Source: Elusimicrobiota bacterium (GTDB taxonomy: Bacteria; Elusimicrobiota; Elusimicrobia; Elusimicrobiales; UBA9959). Taken from it: 32,670 nt of DNA. The notes below the pieces were generated by a model, which had not been told where the DNA came from, did no database searches, and worked only from the letters and a program-made list of their open reading frames with translations. A program made the translations under genes and the position numbers. Shown here piece by piece: positions 22,440 through 30,872 of the stretch. Numbering within the stretch: the stretch's first letter is position 1; every line of letters starts with the position of its first letter. The stretch spans positions 1 to 32,670 of the forward strand of contig JAKLEK010000003.1 in the NCBI GenBank assembly GCA_022703115.1, written 5' to 3'.

Positions 22440-23456
22440 TCAAAGCGTTATCGACATTTTTCCGCATTCCAGGAGCGCGGCTTCCAGTACCAGGCCGTGC
22501 GAAACGTTCTGGTTCAGGTACCGGCGGTACTCCAGCAGCTTCCTGATGAGAGCGGCGTGCGGGGAGGAAGGCAGGGGGGGGCGGGAGAGCCATTCTTTCC
22601 TGGCGGAGACCAGCAGCATATCCAGCATCAGCTTGGCTTCTTCCCGCGCCAGATAGGGTTCGCGGGGAAGCCCGGACACCAGCCTGAAGACGCCGCGCGG
22701 CCCGGCCGCCGCGCCGGCTATACGGTCGCGGACTTTCTTGATATCCATAGCCTTTCTTACCGAGCCGCCGGAAAGCCCTCCCAGGGTCCGCGCTTCCTCC
22801 GGGTCCATGCCGCCGCGCGTCAGGACGCCGGAAACCTCCTCCTGGGAAAGCCTGGAGAACTCGACCGCGCAGCTGCGGGATAGGATCGTGGGGATAAGGA
22901 GGTTCTTCTTGGCCGCCACCAGGATGAAAAGGTTGAAGGGCGGAGGCTCCTCCAGCACCTTCAGCATCGCGTTCTGAGACTGGTTGTTCAGGGTGTGCGC
23001 GTCGTTGACTATGAAGACCTTCCATTTCGAAAGGATCGCTTTCTGATAGACGTAGCGGGTGAATTCCCTCACGGTGTCTATGCGAAGGGTCCTCTGTTTC
23101 TGCTCGTCCTCGTCCAGCAGCAGGCCCTGGAACCGGGAGTCTATGACGCGCAGGTCCGGATGCACGCCCTTATCCGCCTGCGAGCATGAAACGCAGGCGC
23201 CGCAGGCGTCGGCCGAAGGCCCCTCCGGCGCGGGCTGGGCCGCTGGGGGGGGCTCGGAGAAAAGGCCGTCCGCCGCGTCCTCGCTTACGGCCGGGCCGGT
23301 GCAGTTTATGGCCTTGGCGAATTCCGACGCCGCCAGGAACTTGCCCACGCCTTCGGGGCCGTGGAAAAGCAGGGCGGGCGGCACGCGTTCCCCGGCGATG
23401 AGGGCGCGGAGCCTCTTTATCGCGTTCTTATGGCCTATGATATCCTGGAAAGACAT
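22440..23456 (-). CDS. holB: DNA polymerase III delta' subunit
   Basis: A 338-aa AAA+ clamp-loader subunit. GHKNAIKRLRALI, Walker A GPEGVGKF at 33-40, a zinc module (Cys52, Cys85, Cys88, Cys91), VFIVNDAHTLNNQSQNAMLKVLEEPP, and the SRC-type sensor LSRSCAVEF are visible. A Pro/Ala-rich insertion of about 30 residues separates the first zinc cysteine from the other three, which is longer than usual. DnaX is less likely, given the length and the tmk neighbour. It starts 32 nt after tmk; tmk-holB adjacency is common in bacteria. Confidence 0.85.
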   Translation of the reverse strand: MSFQDIIGHKNAIKRLRALIAGERVPPALLFHGPEGVGKFLAASEFAKAINCTGPAVSEDAADGLFSEPPPAAQPAPEGPSADACGACVSCSQADKGVHPDLRVIDSRFQGLLLDEDEQKQRTLRIDTVREFTRYVYQKAILSKWKVFIVNDAHTLNNQSQNAMLKVLEEPPPFNLFILVAAKKNLLIPTILSRSCAVEFSRLSQEEVSGVLTRGGMDPEEARTLGGLSGGSVRKAMDIKKVRDRIAGAAAGPRGVFRLVSGLPREPYLAREEAKLMLDMLLVSARKEWLSRPPLPSSPHAALIRKLLEYRRYLNQNVSHGLVLEAALLECGKMSITL

Positions 23457-23488
23457 AACGTGCCGGCGCGCGTGCGCGGCCGGAGCCC

Positions 23489-24148
23489 TCAGCCCTTTCC
23501 GGACGCCGCTCTCGCGCGGCCTTCCTTGAGGCCCAGTCTGGCGGCGACCAGCGATTTTATCTCGGCGTGTATCTCTTCTATGCCGCGGGCCGCGTCTATG
23601 CTGACCACGCCCGGCCTGGCGGCCAGGACCTTGTAGGCGCCGTTGACCCTGCGCCTGAAGCCGGCCGATTCCCTCTCCATCCTGTCCGCGCCGAAAAGTT
23701 TCTGCGCCAGCCTTTCCCGCTCCTCGAAGATCCTGCCCGGGACCCGCAGTACCACCGTCAGGTCCGGCGCTATCCCGCAGGTCGCTATTTTATTCAGGGT
23801 CTCCACCGTGGCCACCGGCAGTCTGCGTCCGTACCCCTGATAGGCCGTGGTCGACATGGTGAAGCGGTCGGAGACGACCACTTTCCCCGACGCCAGCGCC
23901 GGGAGGATTATGGACAGGGTGTGCTTGGCCCTGGAGGTCTCGTAAAGGAAAAGCTCGGTCAGGGGTTCTATCTGTTCTTTCGGGTCGAGAAGGATCTCGC
24001 GAAGCTTCTCCGAGAGGCGCGTGCCTCCGGGCTCCCGGGTAAGCAGCACTTTCCGCCGGCGTGACCTGAGCCATTGGGCCAGAAGCTTCGCCTGCGTCGA
24101 TTTTCCGGAACGGTCCGGACCCTCAAGGACGATGAAAAAACCCTTCAT
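23489..24148 (-). CDS. tmk: Thymidylate kinase
   Basis: A 219-aa dTMP kinase making dTDP for DNA synthesis. P-loop GPDRSGKSTQAKLL near 10-23, TREPGGTRLSEKLREILL, the DR-type motif SDRFTMSTTAYQGYGR, and a C-terminal LID-like segment are present. The frame stays open to 24229, but MKGFFIVLEGPD from ATG 24148 is the normal family N-terminus; no good ribosome-binding site precedes it. It forms an operon with holB. In the divergent 226-nt gap to the coiled-coil gene, a plus-strand TATAAT lies at 24254-24259 without an obvious -35. Confidence 0.92.
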   Translation of the reverse strand: MKGFFIVLEGPDRSGKSTQAKLLAQWLRSRRRKVLLTREPGGTRLSEKLREILLDPKEQIEPLTELFLYETSRAKHTLSIILPALASGKVVVSDRFTMSTTAYQGYGRRLPVATVETLNKIATCGIAPDLTVVLRVPGRIFEERERLAQKLFGADRMERESAGFRRRVNGAYKVLAARPGVVSIDAARGIEEIHAEIKSLVAARLGLKEGRARAASGKG

Positions 24149-24374
24149 GGGGATATGATAGCAAAGGGGCAAGACCGGAGTATAGCCGCGGCTCGGGCCC
24201 GGCCGGGCGCGGGGCGGTCCGGCGTGCATGGTGCCGGCGCGGGGAAAAAACCGTATAATAGTAAAGGAAAAGATTTACCTTTTAGGCAACATTTGCGCAA
24301 TACCGGGGTACTAAGATCGTATCTGTCGGGCGTTTGCCGGGCTGCGGGGCCGCATATTACGGAGCTGATACATT

Positions 24375-26612
24375 ATGAGCGAACAATTTGACGAAGCCTC
24401 ACTTAACGAGAAAGCGATAAACGACGTGGAGACGGCCAGACTGGCGCTGCGCTGGGCGCTGGACAAGATCCGCGTCCTGCAGGAGGAGGGGCTGCGCTCC
24501 AGGCAGACCCTTCAGGAGAAGACCTCCCAGGCGTCGTTCCTCGAGAACCAGCTTAAGAACAAGAACTCCGAGATGGAAAAGCTGCTGCGCGCGCACGACG
24601 AGGAGATGAAGTCCAGGCAGAATTCGCTGGAGATCCAGTTCCGTTCCAGGCTGGAAAGACTGGGCGAAAGGGAGAAGGAACTGGAGGAGAAGTCCGCCAG
24701 GCAGGAGGAGGCCTTCGGCGCGAAGGAGGCCAGGCTGGCCGCGGACTACCAGAAAAAATCCGAAGAGCTGCGCTCCCGCTGGGCGCAGGTCGAGGCCGAG
24801 CTGTGGCAGGTGCGTCAGGACCAGATGAAGAAGCAGCAGGAATTCGAGAAACTGCTGGCCTCCAGGCTGGAAGAGGAGCGCAGGAAGACGGCCGAAGAAC
24901 TGGGCGCCGCGAAGAGCGCTCTGGAGAGGACGTACGCCGACAGGCAGGCGGCCCTTGAGAAAAGGGAACAGCTCGCCGCGGAGGAGTTCAAGAAGCACGA
25001 GGCCGTCCTTAAATGGGCCAAGGACAGTTTTCAGCAGGAAGCCGCGGAAAGGGAAAAGGCGCTGAAGCAGAAGGAATCGGCGCTCGAGCTCAAACTGGCG
25101 GACAAGGACCGTGAGATCGAGGACTGCCGGGTCAAGATAAGCCTGCTGCAGACGCAGCTGTCCGAGCTGCCGGAGGCCGTGCGCCGCCGGGACGAGGACC
25201 TGAACAGATATAAACAGGCGATGGGCAGCCTGGAAGGGGTGATCCGCGCCCTGGAGAGCGAGAAGAAGAACCTTCAGTCGGACATGGAGCATAAGCTGCT
25301 GCGCCTGAGCGACGAACTGGCTGCGGAAAAGACCAGGTATTCCGAACTGGAGGCCGAGATCCCCAAACGTCTTAAGATCGCCATAGAGCACGAGCGCGGC
25401 CGTCTGTCCGAAAAGATCTCCGAGATGGAGAACGGCTACAGGGAGGACCTGCGCAAGCGCCAGGAGGAGATAGACTACCTCGAGCGCAACCTGAAGGTTT
25501 TCGAGGAGAACAGCAGGAACGTTCAGGCCGACCGGGACGGGCTCGTCCACAAGATAGAGCAGCTTCAGACGCAGTACAACGTCAAACAGGAAGAGGCCCT
25601 CTTCCGGGAGAAGCAGCTGCAGTCCGAATACGAGGTCCGGCTCAAGGTCGAGCTGGACAAGCATGCCGGCGCGCTGAAGGGCGAGATAGAATCCGCCAGG
25701 CGCATCTACGAGGACAATCTCCGGCTGAAGGTCGAGGAAATAGCCCATCTGCGCCGCGAACTCGAGGGCGCCGTGAACGATTCGATGTCGTACCAGGCGC
25801 AGGCCTCCGAGGCGCGCCGGGCGACCGACGCCGTCAAGGTCAAGGCGGACGCGGAGATAGCGGAACTGCGCGTCCAGCTCAAGGCGGCCTACGAGCGCCA
25901 GCTCGCCGAGGAGCTCGCCGCGGCGGGCGCCCGCCATGCGTCCGAAAAACAGCATCTCGCGGCGATGTACGAGGAACAGCTCAAGGACGCGGGGTTCGGC
26001 ATGTCCAGGAAGGAGGAGGAGATCCGGCGTCTCAGGGAGGAGCTCTCCAAGGCCCGGGAGGACGCCAGGCTGGCGGTGGAAGAGGAGCGCAGGCGCGGGA
26101 AAGCGGAGTCGCAGGCGCAGGAAGCGTCCTTCGCCGACACGGCCCGGCTGTACGAGGAAAAGATAGCGCAGCTGAACAGGGCTCTGGAGTCCGCCAGGGC
26201 CGCCAGGGAAGAGGCCGCGGCTTTCGAGCGGGAACGTCTGGAGCGCCTCTACGCTGAAAAAGAGAAGGACCTGGACCTTAAATACCGCAGGAAGGAACAG
26301 GAGGCCGCCGCTCTCCGGGAGGAGGTTGCGGGGCTGCGCGCCGAGCGGGAGCGCCTGATCGCCGACGGGGACAGGGACAAGGGGCTGGAAAGCGCCAGGG
26401 TGCGCGCGCTGAACGAGCGGATGACCGCCAGGGAAACGGAGTTCAGGCGCGAGCTGGATGAGGCCCTCGCCGGGAAGAACAGGGAACTGGACGCGGTCAG
26501 GCGGGCGGAGGAGGAGCGGGAGGCCGCCTACCGGAAGTCGCTGGAGGATTTCCGGACGAAACTTTCTGAAGCGATGACCAGGATAGAGGCCATGAAAAAG
26601 GGCGGGGAGTAA
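24375..26612 (+). CDS. Long coiled-coil protein of unknown function
   Basis: A 745-aa protein that is almost entirely charged alpha-helical coiled coil (Glu, Lys, Arg, Leu, Ala heptads) from about residue 35 to the end. There is no signal peptide, membrane helix or recognisable enzymatic domain, and only one cysteine (in EDCRVKI). The N-terminal 40 residues (NDVETARLALRWALDKIRVLQEE) are less regular and may be a small docking region. GGAG precedes the ATG by about 11 nt. It stands alone, divergent from tmk-holB and ended by a strong terminator. Roles as a cytoskeletal filament, scaffold or chromosome-organising factor are possible but unsupported. SMC is excluded because no ATPase head is present. 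Confidence 0.85.
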   Translation: MSEQFDEASLNEKAINDVETARLALRWALDKIRVLQEEGLRSRQTLQEKTSQASFLENQLKNKNSEMEKLLRAHDEEMKSRQNSLEIQFRSRLERLGEREKELEEKSARQEEAFGAKEARLAADYQKKSEELRSRWAQVEAELWQVRQDQMKKQQEFEKLLASRLEEERRKTAEELGAAKSALERTYADRQAALEKREQLAAEEFKKHEAVLKWAKDSFQQEAAEREKALKQKESALELKLADKDREIEDCRVKISLLQTQLSELPEAVRRRDEDLNRYKQAMGSLEGVIRALESEKKNLQSDMEHKLLRLSDELAAEKTRYSELEAEIPKRLKIAIEHERGRLSEKISEMENGYREDLRKRQEEIDYLERNLKVFEENSRNVQADRDGLVHKIEQLQTQYNVKQEEALFREKQLQSEYEVRLKVELDKHAGALKGEIESARRIYEDNLRLKVEEIAHLRRELEGAVNDSMSYQAQASEARRATDAVKVKADAEIAELRVQLKAAYERQLAEELAAAGARHASEKQHLAAMYEEQLKDAGFGMSRKEEEIRRLREELSKAREDARLAVEEERRRGKAESQAQEASFADTARLYEEKIAQLNRALESARAAREEAAAFERERLERLYAEKEKDLDLKYRRKEQEAAALREEVAGLRAERERLIADGDRDKGLESARVRALNERMTARETEFRRELDEALAGKNRELDAVRRAEEEREAAYRKSLEDFRTKLSEAMTRIEAMKKGGE

Positions 26613-26635
26613 CCGCCGCCCTTCCGCGGCCGGGA

Positions 26636-26677
26636 AAAGGAAAGGCCGCCGGGGATACCCCCGGCGGCCTTTCCTTT
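26636..26677. terminator. Bidirectional terminator hairpin
   Basis: A perfect 19-bp stem (26636-26654 with 26659-26677) with a 4-nt ATAC loop, GC-rich core and AAAGGAAAGG/CCTTTCCTTT outer arms, giving T-rich 3' ends on both strands. It sits between the convergent coiled-coil and pilin genes. Confidence 0.85.
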
Positions 26678-26688
26678 GCGGCTCCGGA

Positions 26689-27168
26689 CTAGATCAGCTC
26701 GGTGGAGCAGTAGCCGGTGCAGGATATCACGCCGGTGACCACGTTGAAGGTGATCGGATAGGTCCCGTACCTCTCCGGCGGGGCCGGCGTTCCGGTGGCG
26801 GGGTTGGCCGCGAGGCGGGTCGCCGTGACGGTGCAGGAACCCTGGGTGCCGGTGCAGGTGTTGCAGCCGGCGGCTATCTGGTAGGAATAGACCTTGGTCG
26901 CGCAGGCGCCGGTGCCGGTGCAGTCCACTCCAGTCGCGTTCTTGATCGTTATATCCAGCCTGTCCCAGCTGTTGGTATACACGCCTTCCTTGGCGATGTT
27001 CCGCTCCTGGGCGGCCTTTATGCTGGCGAATATCGTCTTCGCCTCTGAAGTCCGGGACCGTTCCACGACTTTGAAGTACTGCGGTATGGCGACCGAAGCC
27101 AGCACGCCGATGATGAGCACGACGACCAGCAGTTCGACCAGCGTAAAACCTTTCCTGATATTGGACAT
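26689..27168 (-). CDS. Type IV pilin / major pseudopilin
   Basis: A 159-aa prepilin. A seven-residue leader (MSNIRKG) is cleaved before FTLVELLVVVLIIG, the class III signal with the conserved Glu5. A hydrophobic N-terminal helix and a globular head follow. The head has seven cysteines (DC, AC, GC, TC, SC, SC, YC), many more than the usual disulfide pair, and Thr/Gly-rich loops. AGGAGA precedes ATG 27168; an upstream in-frame extension to 27276 is rejected. pilT at 30873 could drive its retraction. Whether it is the major pilin or a type II secretion-like pseudopilin cannot be decided. Confidence 0.88.
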   Translation of the reverse strand: MSNIRKGFTLVELLVVVLIIGVLASVAIPQYFKVVERSRTSEAKTIFASIKAAQERNIAKEGVYTNSWDRLDITIKNATGVDCTGTGACATKVYSYQIAAGCNTCTGTQGSCTVTATRLAANPATGTPAPPERYGTYPITFNVVTGVISCTGYCSTELI

Positions 27169-27285
27169 GTTCTCTCCTGTTTGCCGAACGCCGGACTCTT
27201 TCCCCCCGCATCCGGCCACGGCCCGTTCGAGGCGCCGGCGTACCAATTCTATAAACAAAGCCGGGGGCCGTGTCAAGCTGAAATT

Positions 27286-27357
27286 TGCGCCCGGCGCGAT
27301 TCGAACGCGCGGCCACCCGCTTAAAAGGCGGATGCTCTACCCCTGAGCTACGGGCGC
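27286..27357 (-). tRNA. tRNA-Lys (anticodon UUU)
   Basis: 72 nt. Acceptor GCGCCCG/CGGGCGC fully paired, D-arm GCTC-AGGGGTA-GAGC, anticodon arm TCCGC-CTTTTAA-GCGGG with anticodon TTT, variable loop TGGCC, T-arm GCGCG-TTCGAAT-CGCGC, discriminator A. CCA is not encoded. It lies upstream of the pilin gene on the same strand. Confidence 0.95.
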
Positions 27358-27366
27358 GACGGTCTA

Positions 27367-27394
27367 ATTATACAAAATAACCCCCGCATTACAA
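27367..27394 (-). promoter_or_regulatory. Promoter for tRNA-Lys
   Basis: On the minus strand TATAAT (27367-27372) and TTGTAA (27389-27394) are 16 nt apart. The start would fall near 27360, a few bases before the mature tRNA 5' end at 27357. Confidence 0.65.
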
Positions 27395-27416
27395 ATCAGG
27401 CCCGGCCCCGCCGGAT

Positions 27417-27445
27417 TTGTGGATTTTTTCCGATTAGAATATAAT
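27417..27445 (+). promoter_or_regulatory. Promoter for the ftsQ-ftsA-ftsZ block
   Basis: A perfect TATAAT at 27440-27445 with TTGTGG at 27417-27422, 17 nt apart. The expected start near 27452 gives a 5' leader of about 70 nt before ftsQ. Confidence 0.6.
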
Positions 27446-27520
27446 GTACCGTGACGGGGCCGGTTCATCGGGCTTTCCGCCCGCGTCCGCCCGGCAAGGT
27501 CGCTTAGTTCCGCTTTAGCT

Positions 27521-28360
27521 ATGGCCTCTTCAAGAAGATACAGGGTGAAGATGCGCGTCAAGGTGAGGTACCGGTTCCTCAGGAACGCCGGCCTGACCCT
27601 GTCGGTGTGCGCCGCGGCCGTTCTCATCGTTTTTTCCGGATTGCGCGCGGCCCGCGCCCTCTCCGGCCTGTCGCCCGGGCGTTTTCTGGCCTTCAAGGCC
27701 GGTGAACTTTCGGTGGAAAGTCCCTCCAGGGAAGTATCGGCGGAGATTGAGCGGCGCATGTCGGGGAAGATGGGTTCGGCTTTTTTCAGTTCCGACGCCG
27801 CGGCGCTCGCGGCCGGCCTGAAAACGGACTTCCCGTCCCTGAACCGGGTGGAGGTGGAGCGGAGTTTCCTGCGCGGCCGGGTCAGCGTGAAGGCGGTCCC
27901 GGAGAGCGTGGTGGCGAAAGTGCGTCTGCTGCAGGCGGCGCGTCCCCCGGACGCGGCGCCGGGAGAGGAGAGGTATCTGGCCGAGGACGGCCGGCTTCTG
28001 ACCGAGAATTACGGACCGGAGCCGGCCGATATTTTCGGGGTCGAGCTGCGTTCCGGGGAGGGGCTGGCGCGGCTGGCGGTTTTCCTGAAGGAGTTCTCTC
28101 CTCTTTCCTCGGGGCTACTTTCCAGGCCGGTCAAGCTGGAATATCCGTCTCCCGGTTCCGGACGGGAAAGTACCTGCAGGCTGGAGCTGGCGAACGGCGC
28201 TTCGGTCCTGTGGGGGGATTTCGAATTCACTGAAGCCAAGGTCTCCAGGCTCAACGAGGTGCTTGCGGACGCTTCCGGCAGGGTCAAGGGGCCCTTGCGG
28301 GTGGATATGCGTTATTTCGGCGACGGCAAAGTTTTTGTTTCTAAAGCGGGCGATATTTAA
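27521..28360 (+). CDS. ftsQ: FtsQ/DivIB-like cell division protein
   Basis: A 279-aa bitopic inner-membrane divisome protein. It has a basic cytoplasmic tail (about 1-21), one membrane helix (about 22-42) and a periplasmic part. LSVESPSREVSAEIERRM begins a POTRA-like region, and VEVERSFLRGRVSVKAVPESVVA followed by YLAEDGRLL matches the FtsQ pattern of a POTRA/beta domain boundary. FtsQ recruits FtsB and FtsL; an FtsB-like protein is encoded at 7377. Position before ftsA and ftsZ is decisive, since primary sequence is weakly conserved. ATG at 27521 has no clear ribosome-binding site. Confidence 0.8.
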   Translation: MASSRRYRVKMRVKVRYRFLRNAGLTLSVCAAAVLIVFSGLRAARALSGLSPGRFLAFKAGELSVESPSREVSAEIERRMSGKMGSAFFSSDAAALAAGLKTDFPSLNRVEVERSFLRGRVSVKAVPESVVAKVRLLQAARPPDAAPGEERYLAEDGRLLTENYGPEPADIFGVELRSGEGLARLAVFLKEFSPLSSGLLSRPVKLEYPSPGSGRESTCRLELANGASVLWGDFEFTEAKVSRLNEVLADASGRVKGPLRVDMRYFGDGKVFVSKAGDI

Positions 28361-28406
28361 GTAGAATTTAGGCGGCACTTTCCCGGTCCGTTTTCGGAGC
28401 TTCTAT

Positions 28407-29642
28407 ATGGCAAAGTCAGACATCATCGCCGGCCTCGATATGGGGTCGAGCCGGGTCACATGCGTCCTGGCGGAGCACGATCCGGAGTCGGACAGGATCA
28501 AGATACTCTCAGGCGCGTCCATGCCGTGCAAAGGCCTCAAGGGCGGCGTGGTGGTCAATATAGCGGAAACCCAGCGCGTGATAGCGAACGTGATGGAATC
28601 CGCCGAGGAGAAGGCGAAGGAGATCGTCGGAGAAGTGTACCTCGGTGTCCGCGGCGGGCACATAATGACGTTCAATAACCGCGGGGCCTACAATATCGCC
28701 CGTTCCGACAAGGAAATAACGGCCGAGGACGTCTCCAACGTTATAGAGACCGCCAAGGCCATACCCGTCCAGTCCGATCGCGAGATCCTTCACGTCATTC
28801 CGCAGGGGTTTTCCCTGGACCGCCAGCGCGGCGTGCCCAATCCGGTGGGCATGGAGGGCGCCCTGCTGGAGGTGAGCGTCCACATAGTCACGGCGCAGAG
28901 CTCGCATATAAACAATCTCATGAAGTCGGTGTCGCAGGCCGGGTTCAGGGTCGTGGATACGGTTTACAATCTGCTCGCCATCGGCGAACTGGTCGTTTCT
29001 CCGGAAGAGAAGGACCTCGGCTGCCTTCTTATCGACATAGGCGGCCAGACGACTTCGGTGGGGGTCTACTACGAGGGAAGCCTCCGCTTCTCCAGCGAGA
29101 TACCTCTCGGGGGCGACCAGGTCACCAGGGATATAGCCTACGGACTGGGGACCTCGATGGCGACCGCGCAGGAGATAAAGGAGAAGCACGGCGCGGTCCT
29201 CTCCAGTCTGGTGGAAGAGGACAGGCTGCTCCAGATAACCGGCCTGGACGCCCGGACCAAGAAGGAGATAAAGGCCCGGGACCTGCTGGATTACGTCCAG
29301 CCCAGGACCGAAGAGATGTTCGAGAAGATAAACGCTTTCCTCCAGAACTGCAATTCCTCGGACCTTCCGGGCGGGGCGGTGCTGACCGGCGGCGGCGCCA
29401 TGCTGCGCGGCATGAACGAAGCGGCTGAACAGCTGCTTGACCTGAAACAGGCGCGGCAGGGCTTCGCGCGGCCGGACATCATAGACTGTCCGGAAGAATA
29501 CCAGAACCAGACCTACACTTCGGCTATCGGACTGGTCTGCTACCAGTATCTGAAACCCTGGGGAGTGAACGAGCCGGCGGCCAGGCGGCGGCCGCTGATG
29601 CTCCCGGCCGCCTGGTGGCGCTGGGCCAAGGACCTGTTCTAG
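28407..29642 (+). CDS. ftsA: Cell division actin homologue FtsA
   Basis: A 411-aa actin-fold ATPase that tethers FtsZ to the membrane. AGLDMGSSRVTCVLAE (phosphate 1), YLGVRGGHIMTFNNRGA (1C domain), LLIDIGGQTTSVGVY (phosphate 2), SEIPLGGDQVTRDIAYGL and AVLTGGGAMLRGM (adenosine) are all present. It ends in AAWWRWAKDLF, an amphipathic Trp-rich membrane-targeting helix. GGAG lies 9 nt before the ATG. It is followed by a GC-rich hairpin and ftsZ 48 nt later. Confidence 0.96.
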   Translation: MAKSDIIAGLDMGSSRVTCVLAEHDPESDRIKILSGASMPCKGLKGGVVVNIAETQRVIANVMESAEEKAKEIVGEVYLGVRGGHIMTFNNRGAYNIARSDKEITAEDVSNVIETAKAIPVQSDREILHVIPQGFSLDRQRGVPNPVGMEGALLEVSVHIVTAQSSHINNLMKSVSQAGFRVVDTVYNLLAIGELVVSPEEKDLGCLLIDIGGQTTSVGVYYEGSLRFSSEIPLGGDQVTRDIAYGLGTSMATAQEIKEKHGAVLSSLVEEDRLLQITGLDARTKKEIKARDLLDYVQPRTEEMFEKINAFLQNCNSSDLPGGAVLTGGGAMLRGMNEAAEQLLDLKQARQGFARPDIIDCPEEYQNQTYTSAIGLVCYQYLKPWGVNEPAARRRPLMLPAAWWRWAKDLF

Positions 29643-29650
29643 GGCCCGGT

Positions 29651-29674
29651 CCGGCCGGCGGTTCCGCCGGCCGG
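29651..29674 (+). promoter_or_regulatory. Hairpin in the ftsA-ftsZ gap overlapping the ftsZ Shine-Dalgarno
   Basis: CCGGCCGGCG (29651-29660) pairs perfectly with CGCCGGCCGG (29665-29674) around GTTC. The 3' strand touches the GGAGG (29673-29677) that is the only ribosome-binding site candidate for ftsZ (ATG 29691). No T run follows, so it is not a standard terminator. It could tune ftsZ translation or mRNA stability. Confidence 0.55.
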
Positions 29675-29690
29675 AGGTTCCGTTCTTCAT

Positions 29691-30845
29691 ATGACAGAAA
29701 CTCGCATCAGATACAGCGGCGACTTCCGTGATAAAGAAGCCAGGATAAAGGTCATCGGCGTGGGCGGCGGCGGCGGCAACGCCGTCAACCGCATGGTCGA
29801 GGCCGACATTCGCATGGTCGAGTTCGTGGCTTTCAACACCGACGCTCAGGACCTGCGGCGCAATAAGGCGCCCAACAGGGTGCAGATAGGCGAGAACCTC
29901 ACCAAGGGCCTGGGCGTCGGCGGTGACCCCGCGCGCGGCCGCGAGGCGGCGCTCGAGTCAGCCGACCTTATCAAGGAATCTCTCCTGGACGCCGACCTCA
30001 TCTTCATAACGGCCGGGATGGGCGGCGGTACCGGGACCGGCGCCGCCCCCGAAGTGGCTCAGCTCGCCAAAAAATTCACCTCCGCCCTGGTAATAGGCGT
30101 GGTTACCCGGCCGTTCGAGTTCGAGGGCACGGTGAGGGCCGCGCAGGCGGAGCAGGGGATATGCGAGATGCGCAGGCACGTCGATTCCCTTCTGGTCATC
30201 CCCAACGACAGGCTGAGGGAGGCCGTCGGGGTGGATACGACCGCGACCGAGGCGTACCGCGTGGCCGACGACGTGCTGAGGCAGGCGATACAGGGGATAT
30301 CGGACGTCATCACCACCGCCGGCATCATCAACGTGGACTTCCAGGACGTGCGCAAGATCATGACCAAGTCCGGAGAGGCGCTTATAGGCATCGGCCGGGC
30401 GTCCGGCGAGAAGCGCCATCTGGAGGCGGCGTCCCAGGCCATACGCTCCCCCATGCTGGAGAACGCGGTCATAGACGGGGCCAAAGGTATCCTGGTCAGC
30501 TTCACAAGCGCCAAGAACCTCAAGCTTTCCGAGATCGAAGAGGCTATGGAGTACATTAGGAAGTCCTCCAATCCGGACGCTTTCATCAAGTTCGGCCAGG
30601 CCGACGACGAGACCATGGGCGAGGACCTGAAGATAACGGTGATAGCCACCGGCTTCCCCTCGCGCCCCAAGAACGACCTCTGCCTGGACCTGGAAAGACG
30701 GCGCGGCAGGAAGCGGCCGCGGCCTTCGGACGATTTTTTCGATAATATGGGGAACGCCGGCATGATCCTCGCCGGTATGCAGGACGAGGACCTGGACAAA
30801 CCCGCTTTCCTGAGAAGGAAGGCCGGGGCGCGGCGGCTTAAATAA
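29691..30845 (+). CDS. ftsZ: Cell division tubulin homologue FtsZ
   Basis: A 384-aa tubulin-like GTPase that forms the Z ring. IKVIGVGGGGGNAVNRM at 19-35, FVAFNTDAQDL, the signature GGGTGTG at 111-117, VTRPFEFEG, NDRL, and the T7 loop NVDFQDVRKIM are present; most FtsZ proteins read NADFADV. The C-terminus ends with DKPAFLRRKAGARRLK, the conserved tail that binds FtsA. The linker before the tail is short. It is followed 27 nt later by pilT. Confidence 0.97.
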   Translation: MTETRIRYSGDFRDKEARIKVIGVGGGGGNAVNRMVEADIRMVEFVAFNTDAQDLRRNKAPNRVQIGENLTKGLGVGGDPARGREAALESADLIKESLLDADLIFITAGMGGGTGTGAAPEVAQLAKKFTSALVIGVVTRPFEFEGTVRAAQAEQGICEMRRHVDSLLVIPNDRLREAVGVDTTATEAYRVADDVLRQAIQGISDVITTAGIINVDFQDVRKIMTKSGEALIGIGRASGEKRHLEAASQAIRSPMLENAVIDGAKGILVSFTSAKNLKLSEIEEAMEYIRKSSNPDAFIKFGQADDETMGEDLKITVIATGFPSRPKNDLCLDLERRRGRKRPRPSDDFFDNMGNAGMILAGMQDEDLDKPAFLRRKAGARRLK

Positions 30846-30872
30846 AGGACCGACACGAGGGGACCGCTCTGT

